From JANXXV01 sp038230275 (GTDB lineage: Bacteria; Acidobacteriota; Terriglobia; Bryobacterales; Bryobacteraceae): a stretch of DNA of 64,000 bases. Where the stretch lies: NCBI GenBank assembly GCA_038230275.1, contig JBBRNO010000023.1, forward strand, positions 1 through 64,000, written 5' to 3'. This document shows, piece by piece, positions 43,020 through 52,369 of the stretch (its first letter is position 1; every line of letters begins with the position of its first letter). The notes under the pieces were generated by a model. It was not told the DNA's origin and ran no database searches. It saw only the letters and a list, made by a program, of their open reading frames with translations. The translations under genes and the position numbers were made by a program.

Positions 43020-43787
43020 TCAGCGGGGATACTGAAACTGCACAGAGTCCACCATGATCAACCCTTTGGGCAGATACTTCTGCCAGACCTCATAGCTTGG
43101 CTCGTCCGGATAATCCTGGCCCGCGCGTAATTTGTGCGGCTCAGCCACTGGCTTCACCGGCACAACATTCAGCGGAAACAGCACAAACATGAAATCCAGG
43201 TTCACGTCTTTCAAGACCGTTTCGATATCGTCGCAGCCGTACTGCGACTTCTTCGATTCCCGTGCTCCCAGGCAGGTCCACTGTTTGGGATCGGGCACCA
43301 GCTTGACAGACTGCTCAGCCCACTCTTTGCTGATTCGAATCGGCTGGCCGGTGAGCACGAAGTTAGCCGTGGTCTTTGGCGTGGTGGATTGCACCAGAAC
43401 GACCATCTGCGCTCCTTGCAAATCGATTTCGCCCCTCAGGCGTAGCGACACGGTAACGTTGCGCAAGTCCGTCGAATAGTTGCCGCGGATGAAACCGTTT
43501 GGGCCTCCCAGACTTTCGTTGTGCTTCGCGCCTTTCGTATAGAGGTACATCAACATGTTCAGATAACCGGCTCCTGGCGGCGCGTGATGGCTGTCCAGGT
43601 ACCATGGGCCGAACAAATAGGCGGCTCCGTCAAATATAGGAAGAGGGTCTCGCCGGTTAGAGATCCATCCACCGGGACCGTGGTCAAAAGTTTCCACGTA
43701 GGCAGCAGGCTGCTGCCCAAGGGCGCTCGCGCAGAGAAGCACGACCGGCAGTAGAAATTGAGGAATTAGGCGTAGAACTGCGAACAT
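43020..43787 (-). CDS. Secreted protein of unknown function, beta-sandwich-like
   Basis: The 255-residue protein has a signal peptide (hydrophobic stretch after MFAVLRLIPQ, cleavage near ALGQQ). The rest is rich in aromatic and beta-forming residues (VETFDHGPGGWISNRRDPLP, YFGPWYLDSHH-like region, VTVSLRLRGEI, VVLVQSTTP), resembling carbohydrate-binding/LamG-type jelly rolls, but no family is identified. ATG 43787 with GGAGAT 8 bases upstream is preferred to the longer frame from 44003. It is divergent from the DUF1549/DUF1553 gene across 277 bp. Confidence 0.65.
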   Translation of the reverse strand: MFAVLRLIPQFLLPVVLLCASALGQQPAAYVETFDHGPGGWISNRRDPLPIFDGAAYLFGPWYLDSHHAPPGAGYLNMLMYLYTKGAKHNESLGGPNGFIRGNYSTDLRNVTVSLRLRGEIDLQGAQMVVLVQSTTPKTTANFVLTGQPIRISKEWAEQSVKLVPDPKQWTCLGARESKKSQYGCDDIETVLKDVNLDFMFVLFPLNVVPVKPVAEPHKLRAGQDYPDEPSYEVWQKYLPKGLIMVDSVQFQYPR

Positions 43788-44064
43788 GAATCGGATCTCC
43801 TTATCCCGCTTCGCGCCTTGACTGCCGCCGGTTGCCGTCACCATCGTCATTATGCCAGCGAGGCTCGCGCCCGCGGCTTCGCACCGAAACCGCAACACGC
43901 CCTTCTGCATCGTTCCGCCGCCCACGAATCGGCGAAGGGATTGAACCCACGGGCCGGCGGGAGCACGGCGCGGCGCCCGATGTAAACGAAATCTGTTCCA
44001 CATTCTGGACGTCAGACTCTCCGGCCTTGCGCCGCACTCCCCGGAAACAGTAGGCTAGGCGCAT

Positions 44065-46695
44065 ATGCTAAGGCGTCTCGCACTTCTCGCCTCCGTTGCC
44101 ATGTGTTGTCTCGCGCAACAGCCGCGCGCTCTTTCCATCCTCCAGCAACGGTGTATACCTTGCCATTCCGGGCCATCCAAGAAGTCGGGCCTTGATCTCT
44201 CCAGCCGGGAATTAGCTATCCAGGGCGGGGACCGCGGTCCGGCCATTGTGCCCGGGAAGGCGAAAGAAAGCCTCGCCTACCGCGTCGCCAGCCATTCCGA
44301 GAAACCGCACATGCCCCTACAGTCCCCGAAGTTGTCAGAGGCGGACCTGACGGTGCTTGCGGAATGGATCGACCAAGGGGCCGAATATGGAGCAGCCGCC
44401 AAGGCCGTGGCAAGTGCGGATGCGCCTCTGCCGCTGCCAAACCACTGGTCGTTCCGAAAGCCGCAGCGTCCGGCGGTGCCCGTGGTGGCAACTGTGGAGC
44501 GGGTGCGCAATCCAATCGATGCGTTCGTAGCCGCTGAGCGGGAGAAACGGAAGCTGACAGCGGTGGGCCCGGCGGTTCCAAGAATGCTGCTGCGCCGGGT
44601 ATACCTGGACCTGGTAGGCGTGCCACCTACCAAGGAGGAAATGGACAAGTTTTTGGCAGACCCTTCTCCAAACGCATATGAGGCCGTGGTGGACCGCTTG
44701 CTTGCCGACTCGCGTTATGGCGAACGCTGGGGCCGGCACTGGATGGACATCTGGCGTTACAGTGACTGGTATGGGTGGCGGAAAGGCAACGACGTACGGA
44801 ACAGCCAGCGGTTCATGTGGCGCTGGAGAGATTGGATCGTAGAATCGCTGAATCGCGACAAGAGTTACGACCGGATGATCCTGGAGATGCTGGCGGCCGA
44901 TGAAGTGGCGCCGCAGGATACGGACGCAATGCGAGCGACGGGGTTCCTGGCGCGGAACTATTCCAAATATGATCGCGATGGCTGGATGCAAGATGCAGTG
45001 GACCATACCGCGCTGGGGATGCTGGGCATCACCGTGAAGTGCGCGCGCTGCCATGACCACAAGTTCGACCCCATTGCGCAGGAAGAATACTATCGTTTCC
45101 GGGCGTTTTTCGAACCCTACGATGTGCGTGTGGACCGCGTGCCGGGGGAAGTGGACATCACCAAGGACGGGCTGTCCCGTGTTTTCGATGTGGACGTGCA
45201 GCGGCCGACTTATTTGTACGTCCGCGGGGATATTCAGCAGCCCGATAAAGCGAAAGTGTTGACGCCGTCGGTTCCACGGCTATTTGGATTTCCGCTTGGA
45301 TCGATTGAACAAGTGACCGTGCCGCTCGACTCCTACTATCCGGACCACCGCTCGTTTGTGCAGAAAGATCTGCTGGCCAAGGCGAAGGCGGATGTGGAGC
45401 AGGCCCAAGCGGACTTAGCTAAGAAAGAGGAACAATATGCCACGGTGGGGAAAGACGTTGCCAAGCTGAGTGTGGCGGAAGGTTACGAGAAGATGCGCGT
45501 GGCCTCCGATGAGTTAGCACTGGCGAAGAAGACCTTGGCGGCGGCCAAGGAGAACGTGGTCGCGCTGGGGGCGCGGGTTGCCGCGGATAACGCACGGTTT
45601 GCAAGCCCGCCGGATGCTGCCTATGAGAATTTCGCCACTGAGGCGCGGACGGCTGAGCGGAAGGCCGGAATTCTGAAGGCAGACGAGGATGTGACGCGCG
45701 CGCAGATGGAACTCGACAAGGCGCTGCGGGCGACACCAACGGACGAGAAGATGGTAGGCGAGGCGCAAAAGCGGTTGACCGCGGCAAGTGCTTCGCTGAC
45801 TCAGGCCACGGACGGTTATCACACGGTGGGCACGGTTTATGAGAACAAGAGCAGCGGCAGAAGAACGGCACTGGCGCGCTGGATCGGCTCGCCGGACAAC
45901 CCGCTGACTGCGCGAGTGGCGATGAACCACATCTGGCTGCGGCATTTCGGCAAGCCACTGGTCCCCACAGTGTTTGATTTCGGTTTGAACGGAAAGCCGC
46001 CAACCAATCCGGCGCTGCTTGACTGGTTGGCGACGGAGTTTGTCAGGAGTGGCTGGAGCATGAAAGCGATGCACCGGCTGATGGTGACAAGCGCAACATA
46101 CCGCATGCAGTCCTCGGCGGGGACGGAGAACAATTCGAATGCGGCGGCCGACCCGGATAACGAATATCTTTGGCGTATGAATCCACGGCGGATGGAGGCG
46201 GAGGTTGTGCGCGACAGTATTCTTTCGCTATCCGGAGAGTTGGATCTAACCATGGGCGGCCCGGACATCGACGAGACGAAGGGATTGGAATCGAATCGCC
46301 GCAGCATTTATTTCCGGCATTCCCCAGACACGCAGATGGAGTTTTTGAAGACATTTGACGGAGCTAACCCGGTGGAGTGCTATCTGCGGAGCGAGAGCGT
46401 TGTTCCGCAGCAGGCCCTGGCGCTGGCGAACAGCCAAATCAGCGTGGAGAAGGCGCGGGTGCTAGCGGCAAAAATCGGAATTAGTGCAGCGCCGGAGGCC
46501 TTCGTGAAGTCCGCGTTCGAGACGATTCTAGGACGTTTACCCAGTGCGGAAGAGCAGGCCGTCGGGGTACGTTTCCTGCAACGGGAACCGGATTTGCTGG
46601 CATCGTGGCAGGTGCCTGGGCCGCCAGCGGCCCGCGCGCGAGAAGACTTTGTTCACGTGCTGTTGAACCACAATGATTTCGTGACCATCCGATAG
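44065..46695 (+). CDS. PSCyt1/DUF1549/DUF1553 secreted cytochrome-type protein
   Basis: The 876-residue protein has a signal peptide (near CLAQQ) and an N-terminal cytochrome-type PSCyt1 domain with CIPCH at ~residue 30 and distal MPL. DUF1549 follows (NPIDAFVAAE onward, with ERWGRHWMDIWRYSDW and CARCHDHKFDP), then a ~180-residue alanine/lysine-rich coiled coil (~430-600), then DUF1553 (RTALARWIGSPDNPLTARVA, MNHIWLRHFGKPLV). This is the full-length architecture, unlike the gene at 14113, which has Ig-like domains in place of PSCyt1. It is followed 13 bp later by a DUF1501 gene. Confidence 0.9.
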   Translation: MLRRLALLASVAMCCLAQQPRALSILQQRCIPCHSGPSKKSGLDLSSRELAIQGGDRGPAIVPGKAKESLAYRVASHSEKPHMPLQSPKLSEADLTVLAEWIDQGAEYGAAAKAVASADAPLPLPNHWSFRKPQRPAVPVVATVERVRNPIDAFVAAEREKRKLTAVGPAVPRMLLRRVYLDLVGVPPTKEEMDKFLADPSPNAYEAVVDRLLADSRYGERWGRHWMDIWRYSDWYGWRKGNDVRNSQRFMWRWRDWIVESLNRDKSYDRMILEMLAADEVAPQDTDAMRATGFLARNYSKYDRDGWMQDAVDHTALGMLGITVKCARCHDHKFDPIAQEEYYRFRAFFEPYDVRVDRVPGEVDITKDGLSRVFDVDVQRPTYLYVRGDIQQPDKAKVLTPSVPRLFGFPLGSIEQVTVPLDSYYPDHRSFVQKDLLAKAKADVEQAQADLAKKEEQYATVGKDVAKLSVAEGYEKMRVASDELALAKKTLAAAKENVVALGARVAADNARFASPPDAAYENFATEARTAERKAGILKADEDVTRAQMELDKALRATPTDEKMVGEAQKRLTAASASLTQATDGYHTVGTVYENKSSGRRTALARWIGSPDNPLTARVAMNHIWLRHFGKPLVPTVFDFGLNGKPPTNPALLDWLATEFVRSGWSMKAMHRLMVTSATYRMQSSAGTENNSNAAADPDNEYLWRMNPRRMEAEVVRDSILSLSGELDLTMGGPDIDETKGLESNRRSIYFRHSPDTQMEFLKTFDGANPVECYLRSESVVPQQALALANSQISVEKARVLAAKIGISAAPEAFVKSAFETILGRLPSAEEQAVGVRFLQREPDLLASWQVPGPPAARAREDFVHVLLNHNDFVTIR

Positions 46696-46708
46696 AGGAG
46701 TGATTACC

Positions 46709-48184
46709 ATGAAGCCAAATCGTAATTTTCATAGCGTCGGGCGCCGGGGCTTCCTGGCCGACATGGGCATGGGATTCACGGGCCTTGCGCTGGGAGCGAT
46801 GTTGAATGGGGAGAGCGTGGCCCGCGCTGCCACTGAGGGGTGGCGGGCGCCGGATGGGAAACCGCACTTCGCGCCGAAAGCGAAGAGAGTGATTTGGCTA
46901 TTCATGATTGGCGGCGTCAGCCACGTGGAGACGTTTGATCCAAAGCCGGCTCTGAATAAGTATGCGGGCATGCGGCTGGGCGATACTCCGTTCAAGGATT
47001 TCGACCAGAATCCGCTGGTGAAAAAGAATCTGCGCGAGGTGATTGTCGGCCTGCACAAGATTGAGCCGAACCTGTATCCGCTGCAGGTCGGCTATAAGAA
47101 GCGTGGCCAGAGCGGGATCGAAGTCAGCGACTGGTGGCCGAACGTTTCCGAATGCATCGACGACATTGCCGTGGTGCGTTCCATGTGGACCACCGATAAC
47201 AATCACGGCGCGCAGATGCAGTTCCATACCGGGCGGCACGTCCTGGAGGGGCAGTTCCCGACGATTGGTTCGTGGGTGCACTACGGGCTGGGCTCGTTGA
47301 ATGAAAACCTGCCACAGTTCGTGGTGCTGGGTGAGCCCGTAGATACGTGTTGCGGCGGGTTAGCCGCGCATGGGGCAGCATACCTTGGACCGGAACACGG
47401 GGGCGTTCAGCTTGCGGTGCGTCCTGAAGATCCGCTGGCATTTTCCAAACTGGGGCCGGGTGTTTCAAAGGAAGAGCAGAAGAGCGAGTTCGAACTGGTG
47501 AGTGAGTTTAGCCGCCTGTCGATGGCGCAGTATCCGGATGATGCGGCGATGCGAGCGCGGATCAAGTCGTATGAGCTGGCGTTCCGAATGCAGACCGCCG
47601 TGCCGGAGGTGATGAAATTCAGCGAAGAGAACGAAGCGACGCGGCGGATGTACGGATTGGATCAGGAAACGACGAAGCCGTTCGGAGAAATGTGCCTGGC
47701 CGCACGTCGCATGGCCGAGTCCGGGGTGCGATTTGTGCAAGTGTTCCATGGGCAGAACGGAGGCGCGGGAAAGTGGGACGCTCACTCCAACCTGAAGAAG
47801 GGCCATACGGACCTATGCCAGCAGGTGGACAAGCCGATTGCCGGTCTGCTGAAGGATCTGAAACAGCGCGGGATGCTGGACGATACGATTGTCGTGTTCG
47901 CAACGGAGTTCGGCAGGACGCCGGGTTCGGAAGGCACCAACGGAAGGAACCACCACCCCTACGGCTTCTCGGTCTGGATGGCGGGTGGAGGAATCAAGGG
48001 CGGAGTCGTTAACGGGGCAACGGACGAGATTGGTTTCCATGCGGTGGAGAACCGCCACTACGTGACCGACATCCACGCGACGATTTTGCATCAGCTCGGG
48101 CTGGATGGAAAGAAGCTGGAAGTTCCGGGGCGGAAGCGCCTGGAGATCGATCTTGGAAATCCGATCCACGAGATTATCGCTTAG
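46709..48184 (+). CDS. DUF1501-family protein with Tat signal
   Basis: The 491-residue partner of the preceding gene has a twin-arginine leader (VGRRGFLADMGMGFTGLALG). Family motifs are MIGGVSHVETFDPKP, NNHGAQMQFHTGRH, GKWDAHSNLKKGH, FATEFGRTPGSEG, GRNHHPYGFSVWMAGGGIKG and YVTDIHATILHQLGLD. The last block is more sulfatase-like than in the paralogue at 16640, and the two share only the core. ATG 46709 with GAGGAG upstream is preferred to GTG 46700. Cytochrome-type and DUF1501 genes are always adjacent in this window. Confidence 0.9.
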   Translation: MKPNRNFHSVGRRGFLADMGMGFTGLALGAMLNGESVARAATEGWRAPDGKPHFAPKAKRVIWLFMIGGVSHVETFDPKPALNKYAGMRLGDTPFKDFDQNPLVKKNLREVIVGLHKIEPNLYPLQVGYKKRGQSGIEVSDWWPNVSECIDDIAVVRSMWTTDNNHGAQMQFHTGRHVLEGQFPTIGSWVHYGLGSLNENLPQFVVLGEPVDTCCGGLAAHGAAYLGPEHGGVQLAVRPEDPLAFSKLGPGVSKEEQKSEFELVSEFSRLSMAQYPDDAAMRARIKSYELAFRMQTAVPEVMKFSEENEATRRMYGLDQETTKPFGEMCLAARRMAESGVRFVQVFHGQNGGAGKWDAHSNLKKGHTDLCQQVDKPIAGLLKDLKQRGMLDDTIVVFATEFGRTPGSEGTNGRNHHPYGFSVWMAGGGIKGGVVNGATDEIGFHAVENRHYVTDIHATILHQLGLDGKKLEVPGRKRLEIDLGNPIHEIIA

Positions 48185-49862
48185 CTGGATAATCGTACTC
48201 TTCACATGCGCCGCATTCGGCCAGGAGAAGCGGACCATCGCTATTCCCATGCGCGACGGTGTGCGGTTGGCCACGGACGTTTACGGGGCCGACAATCTAG
48301 TTCGGAAGCCCGTACTCCTAATGCGCACCCCCTATAACAAGGATGGCGGCGCGGCGACAGCGCGGCGCTTTGCGGCGGCCGGATATGTGGCGGTCATACA
48401 GGATGCCCGTGGAGCGTTTGCCTCCCAGGGTCAGTACTTCCATCACAACAATGACGACCAGGATGGATTCGACACCATCGAGTGGCTGGCGCGGCAGCCG
48501 TGGTCGAACGGAAAGACCGGAATGTGGGGCGGGTCGCATCCCGGCGCGGTGCAGTGGCTGGCGGCCGGTGAGCGGCCGTACGGATTGACGGTGATTGCGC
48601 CAACCGCGGCGTCGGCTAGCCTTTATTACACGGCCTACATCGGCGGAGCGCTGCGGTTGGCCTTGATTGGCGGCGCAGGGCCGGCGGTTACCAAGCCGCC
48701 CGCAGGCAAGCAGGCACCCGAGGATTTAGTCCCCTTCTACAGCAAGCTGCCGCTAGCGGATCTGGATCAGTCCATCGGTTGGGATATGCCGTGGCTGCGC
48801 GGGATGGTGACACACCCATGGCTGGACGGATTCTGGACCAGGCAACATGCAAGCGAGCGGGTAAAGGGACTCAATTTGCCGGCGCAGCATATCGTGGGGT
48901 ATTACGATTTCCTTTGCAAAGAAACGGTGGCGAGCTTTCTACGGATGCGGAAGTTCTCGGCGACTGAATGGGCGAGGGAGAACCAGCAACTAATCCTGGG
49001 ACCCTGGGATCACGGGACGGTGGGCAAAAGCGCAGTGGCTGGATTCGAGTTCGGCGAGAGCGCGAAGTTGGATGTCGTAGAGGAGAATCTGCGATGGTTC
49101 AATCGGTTTCTGAAACCAGGAACGGCGGGTGACTTTCCTCACGTGCGCTATTTCGTGCTGGGAATGAAGAAATGGCGGACGGCCACGGACTGGCCTCCCC
49201 CGGATGCGGTGGAGACTTCGTTTTACCTGCATTCGCAGGGCCCCGCGAATACGCGAAAGGGGAATGGGCTGCTGACGACAGCGCGCGCGGCGAAGGATGA
49301 ACCGCCTGACCGGTTCGCGGCTGACCCGGCAAACCCAGTGCCGGTGGAGCCGCCGGGAGGCGAGTTGATGCCGAGGTCGTCCATGTTCCGGCCAGTAGAG
49401 CGTGGTGCCATTGAAGACCGCGAAGATGTGATTGTCTATACGTCGGCGCCACAGACCGCGCCGCTGCTGGTGGCCGGTAATCCGCGAGCCGACTTGTGGG
49501 TAAGCGTGGATGCCAGGGATGCGGATTATGCGGTGAAACTTGTGGATGTGTGGCCGAACGGAGCGGCATACCCTGTCGCGGAGGGCGTGTCGCGGCTAAC
49601 GCATCGCGACACGGATGCGAAGGCGTCTCCGGTCATGCCGGGCGAAATGTATCGCATCACCGTCGACCTGGGGCATACGGCATTTCAGCTTGCAACGGGA
49701 CACTCGTTGCGGATCGAAATCGCGGGCAGCTATTTTCCGGCCTATGACCGGAACTCCCATACAGGCGAGGGGCCCTTTGCGAAGACGGAGCAGAAGGCGA
49801 TGCAGCACATTTACCACACGCCCGCCATGCAGTCGCGCCTCGTGATTCCCGTGCTCCGGTAG
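48153..49862 (+). CDS. Secreted CocE/NonD-type serine hydrolase (X-Pro dipeptidyl-peptidase S15 family)
   Basis: The ~569-residue alpha/beta hydrolase has an N-terminal signal-like stretch. IPMRDGVRLATDVY opens the fold, and the catalytic Ser is in GMWGGSHPGAVQWLAA (~residue 125). Asp is around 'HIVGYYDF', and His is in LGPWDHGTVGK. The C-terminal jelly-roll (XPP_PepX_C-like) ends with DLGHTAFQLATGHSLRIEI. Members are acyl/ester or aminoacyl peptidases. The start is probably TTG 48153 (GGAG 8 bases before), overlapping the DUF1501 gene by 32 bp. Confidence 0.82.
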   Translation: MEIRSTRLSLSWIIVLFTCAAFGQEKRTIAIPMRDGVRLATDVYGADNLVRKPVLLMRTPYNKDGGAATARRFAAAGYVAVIQDARGAFASQGQYFHHNNDDQDGFDTIEWLARQPWSNGKTGMWGGSHPGAVQWLAAGERPYGLTVIAPTAASASLYYTAYIGGALRLALIGGAGPAVTKPPAGKQAPEDLVPFYSKLPLADLDQSIGWDMPWLRGMVTHPWLDGFWTRQHASERVKGLNLPAQHIVGYYDFLCKETVASFLRMRKFSATEWARENQQLILGPWDHGTVGKSAVAGFEFGESAKLDVVEENLRWFNRFLKPGTAGDFPHVRYFVLGMKKWRTATDWPPPDAVETSFYLHSQGPANTRKGNGLLTTARAAKDEPPDRFAADPANPVPVEPPGGELMPRSSMFRPVERGAIEDREDVIVYTSAPQTAPLLVAGNPRADLWVSVDARDADYAVKLVDVWPNGAAYPVAEGVSRLTHRDTDAKASPVMPGEMYRITVDLGHTAFQLATGHSLRIEIAGSYFPAYDRNSHTGEGPFAKTEQKAMQHIYHTPAMQSRLVIPVLR

Positions 49863-50407
49863 TGTAACCGCATGCGCGATCACCGGTTCGCCATAATTGA
49901 GCGGATGAACTGATGCGTGATAAACGTGTGCGACCCGCAGTGCTCCCTCGCAATGCGCGAGGTCCGGCAGCAGCTCCAAGCGGTTGGATTCACCCGCGAC
50001 GTTCGCATGGCACATCCACCAAGTTCTGGTCAGTGCCAGGAACCGATCGTTAGTTCGCGGGGATAGTGATCCAGCGCGTCCAGATTGAAATCCTCAATGA
50101 ACCGCCTTCGAGAGAACCCGCACCGTCCGGTTGGCAAATGAACTGTCAATTTAAAGAGCAAGGCATCGGCGTCTACAGCGTCAATGGATGGCGATGGAAA
50201 ACACCCTCTTTTCAATGGCGCCGTCCGACGGCTTGAACATACGGTTAGAGAATAGATGTCCATAGGGCGAACCCCGGTGGGAAGACACGCAAGCAAATCG
50301 GGTGTATGCTCCACCCGCGTAGCGTGGCGTCCTTCGGCGTGATTACTTCCGCCAGGCCGATGCGGCAGCTGCAAGCCGGCTTGAAATATACGTTCTGAAG
50401 AGCCGGG
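49863..50407. other. 545-bp gap without a recognised gene
   Basis: Several short open frames exist on both strands. One on the - strand (about 50245-50400, reading RIGLAEVITPKDATLRGWSI) looks protein-like but has no start codon, ribosome site or known similarity and may be a gene remnant. No tRNA or terminator hairpin was recognised. The two flanking genes converge on this gap. Confidence 0.35.
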
Positions 50408-51595
50408 TTAATTCTCCGTGAGGAGCTCCACCTTCACGGAGTAGGTTACGGACTCGCCTGGTTTGATTACCACCATTCCGGTTTTCTTGCCGGCCCATAC
50501 TTTGCTGTAGGGATCTACCCAGTTGAACTGGGGCTCCACCACTACGAACTTCTTGTCGAGCGGTGCGTAGACCTGGATTGCGGTGATCTCCTTCGACATG
50601 CCGGTTACGCGCAGGCCGAACTTGGAGGCCGGGTCGCGGATTTCGATTACCGTGTTGCCTTCCGGGGTCTTCCGCAGGTCGAGGAAGCTGTCGTCCAGGA
50701 AGAGTTTGCCCAGTACCGCTCCGCCCGGGGCTGTGAAATCGTACGGCGTGCCGGTTACCTTTTCAATTTTGCCGGTGGGAAAGACATCGTCGTAGTTGGT
50801 GACCAGGGCTCGCTGTTTGGCGGGAAGGTGCAGCTTCGCTTGCGTACGGTCACCGCTGGGCAACACAAAGTAGGGATGCCAGCCAATGCCCATTGGGAGT
50901 GGATCGGCGCCTACGTTTTTGGCGGTGACCGTCATCAGGAAGGCATCGTCCTTCAACGTAATTTTCGTATCCACGTCGGTCTTCGAGAGCCAGTGGCCTT
51001 GAAAATCGCCGGCGTGAAACGTTGCCGTAACCGAGGATTCATCGGGCTTCGTTTCGGTTGCCACTTTGTCCATTTTGGCGTCCAGAATCAGGCCGTGCAT
51101 GGCGTTCTTGAGAGCGCCGGGGTTCTTGCCTTTCCAGTTCGCGATCAACGTGACCGGCTTACCCATGATGGGAGTCTCAATGGTGGTGCCATCGGCCGAG
51201 AGCTTTCCGCGAATTCGGTTGGCATACGGCAGGAGGATGGCGCCACCGATGCTGAAAGACTTGTTTCCGATGAGATCTTCCGGTCCGCCATCCATCAACT
51301 TTGGCGCATCGGCCAGCGGAGGGGCTTCCATCAGATCGATCTCGCCTTTGCCCGGAACGTAGGCACGGATCTGATAGGTGGTCATGCCGCGGCCGGGGAG
51401 AATTTGCGCGCTGACGAAGCGGGGCTTTGCGGTATCGGTGCTCTTGGGGCGCGACAGGGTGAAGCTTGGCTGCCCGCCTACCATGGCCACCGGAGGCGGC
51501 GCCGGGACTTCCTCTTTCTTCTCCGATATTGCCGGCCCCGAACTGCATGCAGTTGCGGCTAGGGCGAAAATGACGACGACCAGGGCGTTTTTCAT
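50408..51595 (-). CDS. Aldose 1-epimerase family lipoprotein (mutarotase-like)
   Basis: The ~395-residue protein starts with a short hydrophobic leader and a lipobox ending ALAATAC-SS, so it is a predicted lipoprotein. The body has galactose-mutarotase features: GGAILLPYANRIRGKLSADG, HGLILDAKMD (catalytic-His region), GIGWHPYFVLPSGDRT and a late VVVEPQFNWVDPYSK with the glutamate. It probably mutarotates or binds sugars in the periplasm. The start ATG 51595 is chosen because of the lipobox spacing; TTG 51616 adjoining the previous stop is possible. Confidence 0.82.
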   Translation of the reverse strand: MKNALVVVIFALAATACSSGPAISEKKEEVPAPPPVAMVGGQPSFTLSRPKSTDTAKPRFVSAQILPGRGMTTYQIRAYVPGKGEIDLMEAPPLADAPKLMDGGPEDLIGNKSFSIGGAILLPYANRIRGKLSADGTTIETPIMGKPVTLIANWKGKNPGALKNAMHGLILDAKMDKVATETKPDESSVTATFHAGDFQGHWLSKTDVDTKITLKDDAFLMTVTAKNVGADPLPMGIGWHPYFVLPSGDRTQAKLHLPAKQRALVTNYDDVFPTGKIEKVTGTPYDFTAPGGAVLGKLFLDDSFLDLRKTPEGNTVIEIRDPASKFGLRVTGMSKEITAIQVYAPLDKKFVVVEPQFNWVDPYSKVWAGKKTGMVVIKPGESVTYSVKVELLTEN

Positions 51596-51616
51596 CTCTA
51601 CGATTGTATTCCTCAA

Positions 51617-52369
51617 TTAGACCGGGAGACCAATGATTTGAAACCCGCGAAAAATAAAGTTGGCCTTCAGCGCGAGGTTGCCGCTGACAAGCAGCTTGTC
51701 GAACTCGTCCGGGCGATAGACGCTGGCTTTGTAGGCCGGTGACGATTTCGGGCTCAGCATGGCGGCGCGGCGGGCGTTGTCCACATTGGTTAGAAATGTC
51801 TTTTCGTCCGGTCCGGCGATGTCCTTCGGAGAGCAGGCGGTGGCGTGGATTCCGGGGTGATCTGTGTTCCAGCGGTCGAGTGCGGCAACATAGAAGGCGG
51901 TGTGATTAGGGCCGGACTGGATGGCAATGTCGTAGAAGATGGACCGGCCGAGCGAAGTGGCTATGCCGAAATCGGAGGCGTGGCGCATGGCCGGACCGAA
52001 GTAGATGTTGTCGAAAAACTCGTCTTGCGCCTGCTGCATGGCGGGGTCGGTGCAGGCCATTTTCAGTGTCCGCTTGAAATCGTCCCGCTGGGTGATTGTA
52101 CCGGTGTACTTGGTTCCCGCGGGGTTGAAGAGTGACAAGTGGAAGTTAATTGCGGTTACGTTCGACTGGGTCGCGGTGGGTTTGTTCGTGTATTTTTTGA
52201 GGAGCGCGGCCAGGGTGCCCTGAATCTCTGAGACCTGGTGCTTTCCGAAGCTGAGTCCGCCTTTGGTGTCGGTTGGGCTGTCGGCAATGGTGCAGTAGCT
52301 GCCGCCTTCAAAGATGCCGGTGAGCGTGTCGATCATTTCCTTCTCAGAGGTGGGGGTGAGGGTTTTCAT
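51617..52369 (-). CDS. GH46 chitosanase-like protein
   Basis: The 250-residue protein without a signal peptide resembles lysozyme-like GH46 chitosanases. 'TGIFEGGSY' is the position of the catalytic Glu, followed by TKGGLSFGKHQVSE (the family's D..GlTyG.HQ region with a general-base candidate) and FFDNIYFGPAMRHA. The C-terminal half matches the helical lobe loosely. Absence of a leader is odd for a chitosanase and suggests cytoplasmic or lysis-released action (possibly in peptidoglycan-like substrate cleavage). ATG 52369 has GGAG 8 bases upstream and overlaps the upstream stop (ATGA). Confidence 0.6.
   Translation of the reverse strand: MKTLTPTSEKEMIDTLTGIFEGGSYCTIADSPTDTKGGLSFGKHQVSEIQGTLAALLKKYTNKPTATQSNVTAINFHLSLFNPAGTKYTGTITQRDDFKRTLKMACTDPAMQQAQDEFFDNIYFGPAMRHASDFGIATSLGRSIFYDIAIQSGPNHTAFYVAALDRWNTDHPGIHATACSPKDIAGPDEKTFLTNVDNARRAAMLSPKSSPAYKASVYRPDEFDKLLVSGNLALKANFIFRGFQIIGLPV

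Noticed and set aside
43788..44064. Open frame and GC-rich inverted segments between the divergent genes
   Set aside because: No start with a ribosome site and no similarity; treated as a promoter region.
49863..50407. tRNA or small RNA in the gap
   Set aside because: No cloverleaf with acceptor/anticodon stems or CCA-end logic could be fitted on either strand.
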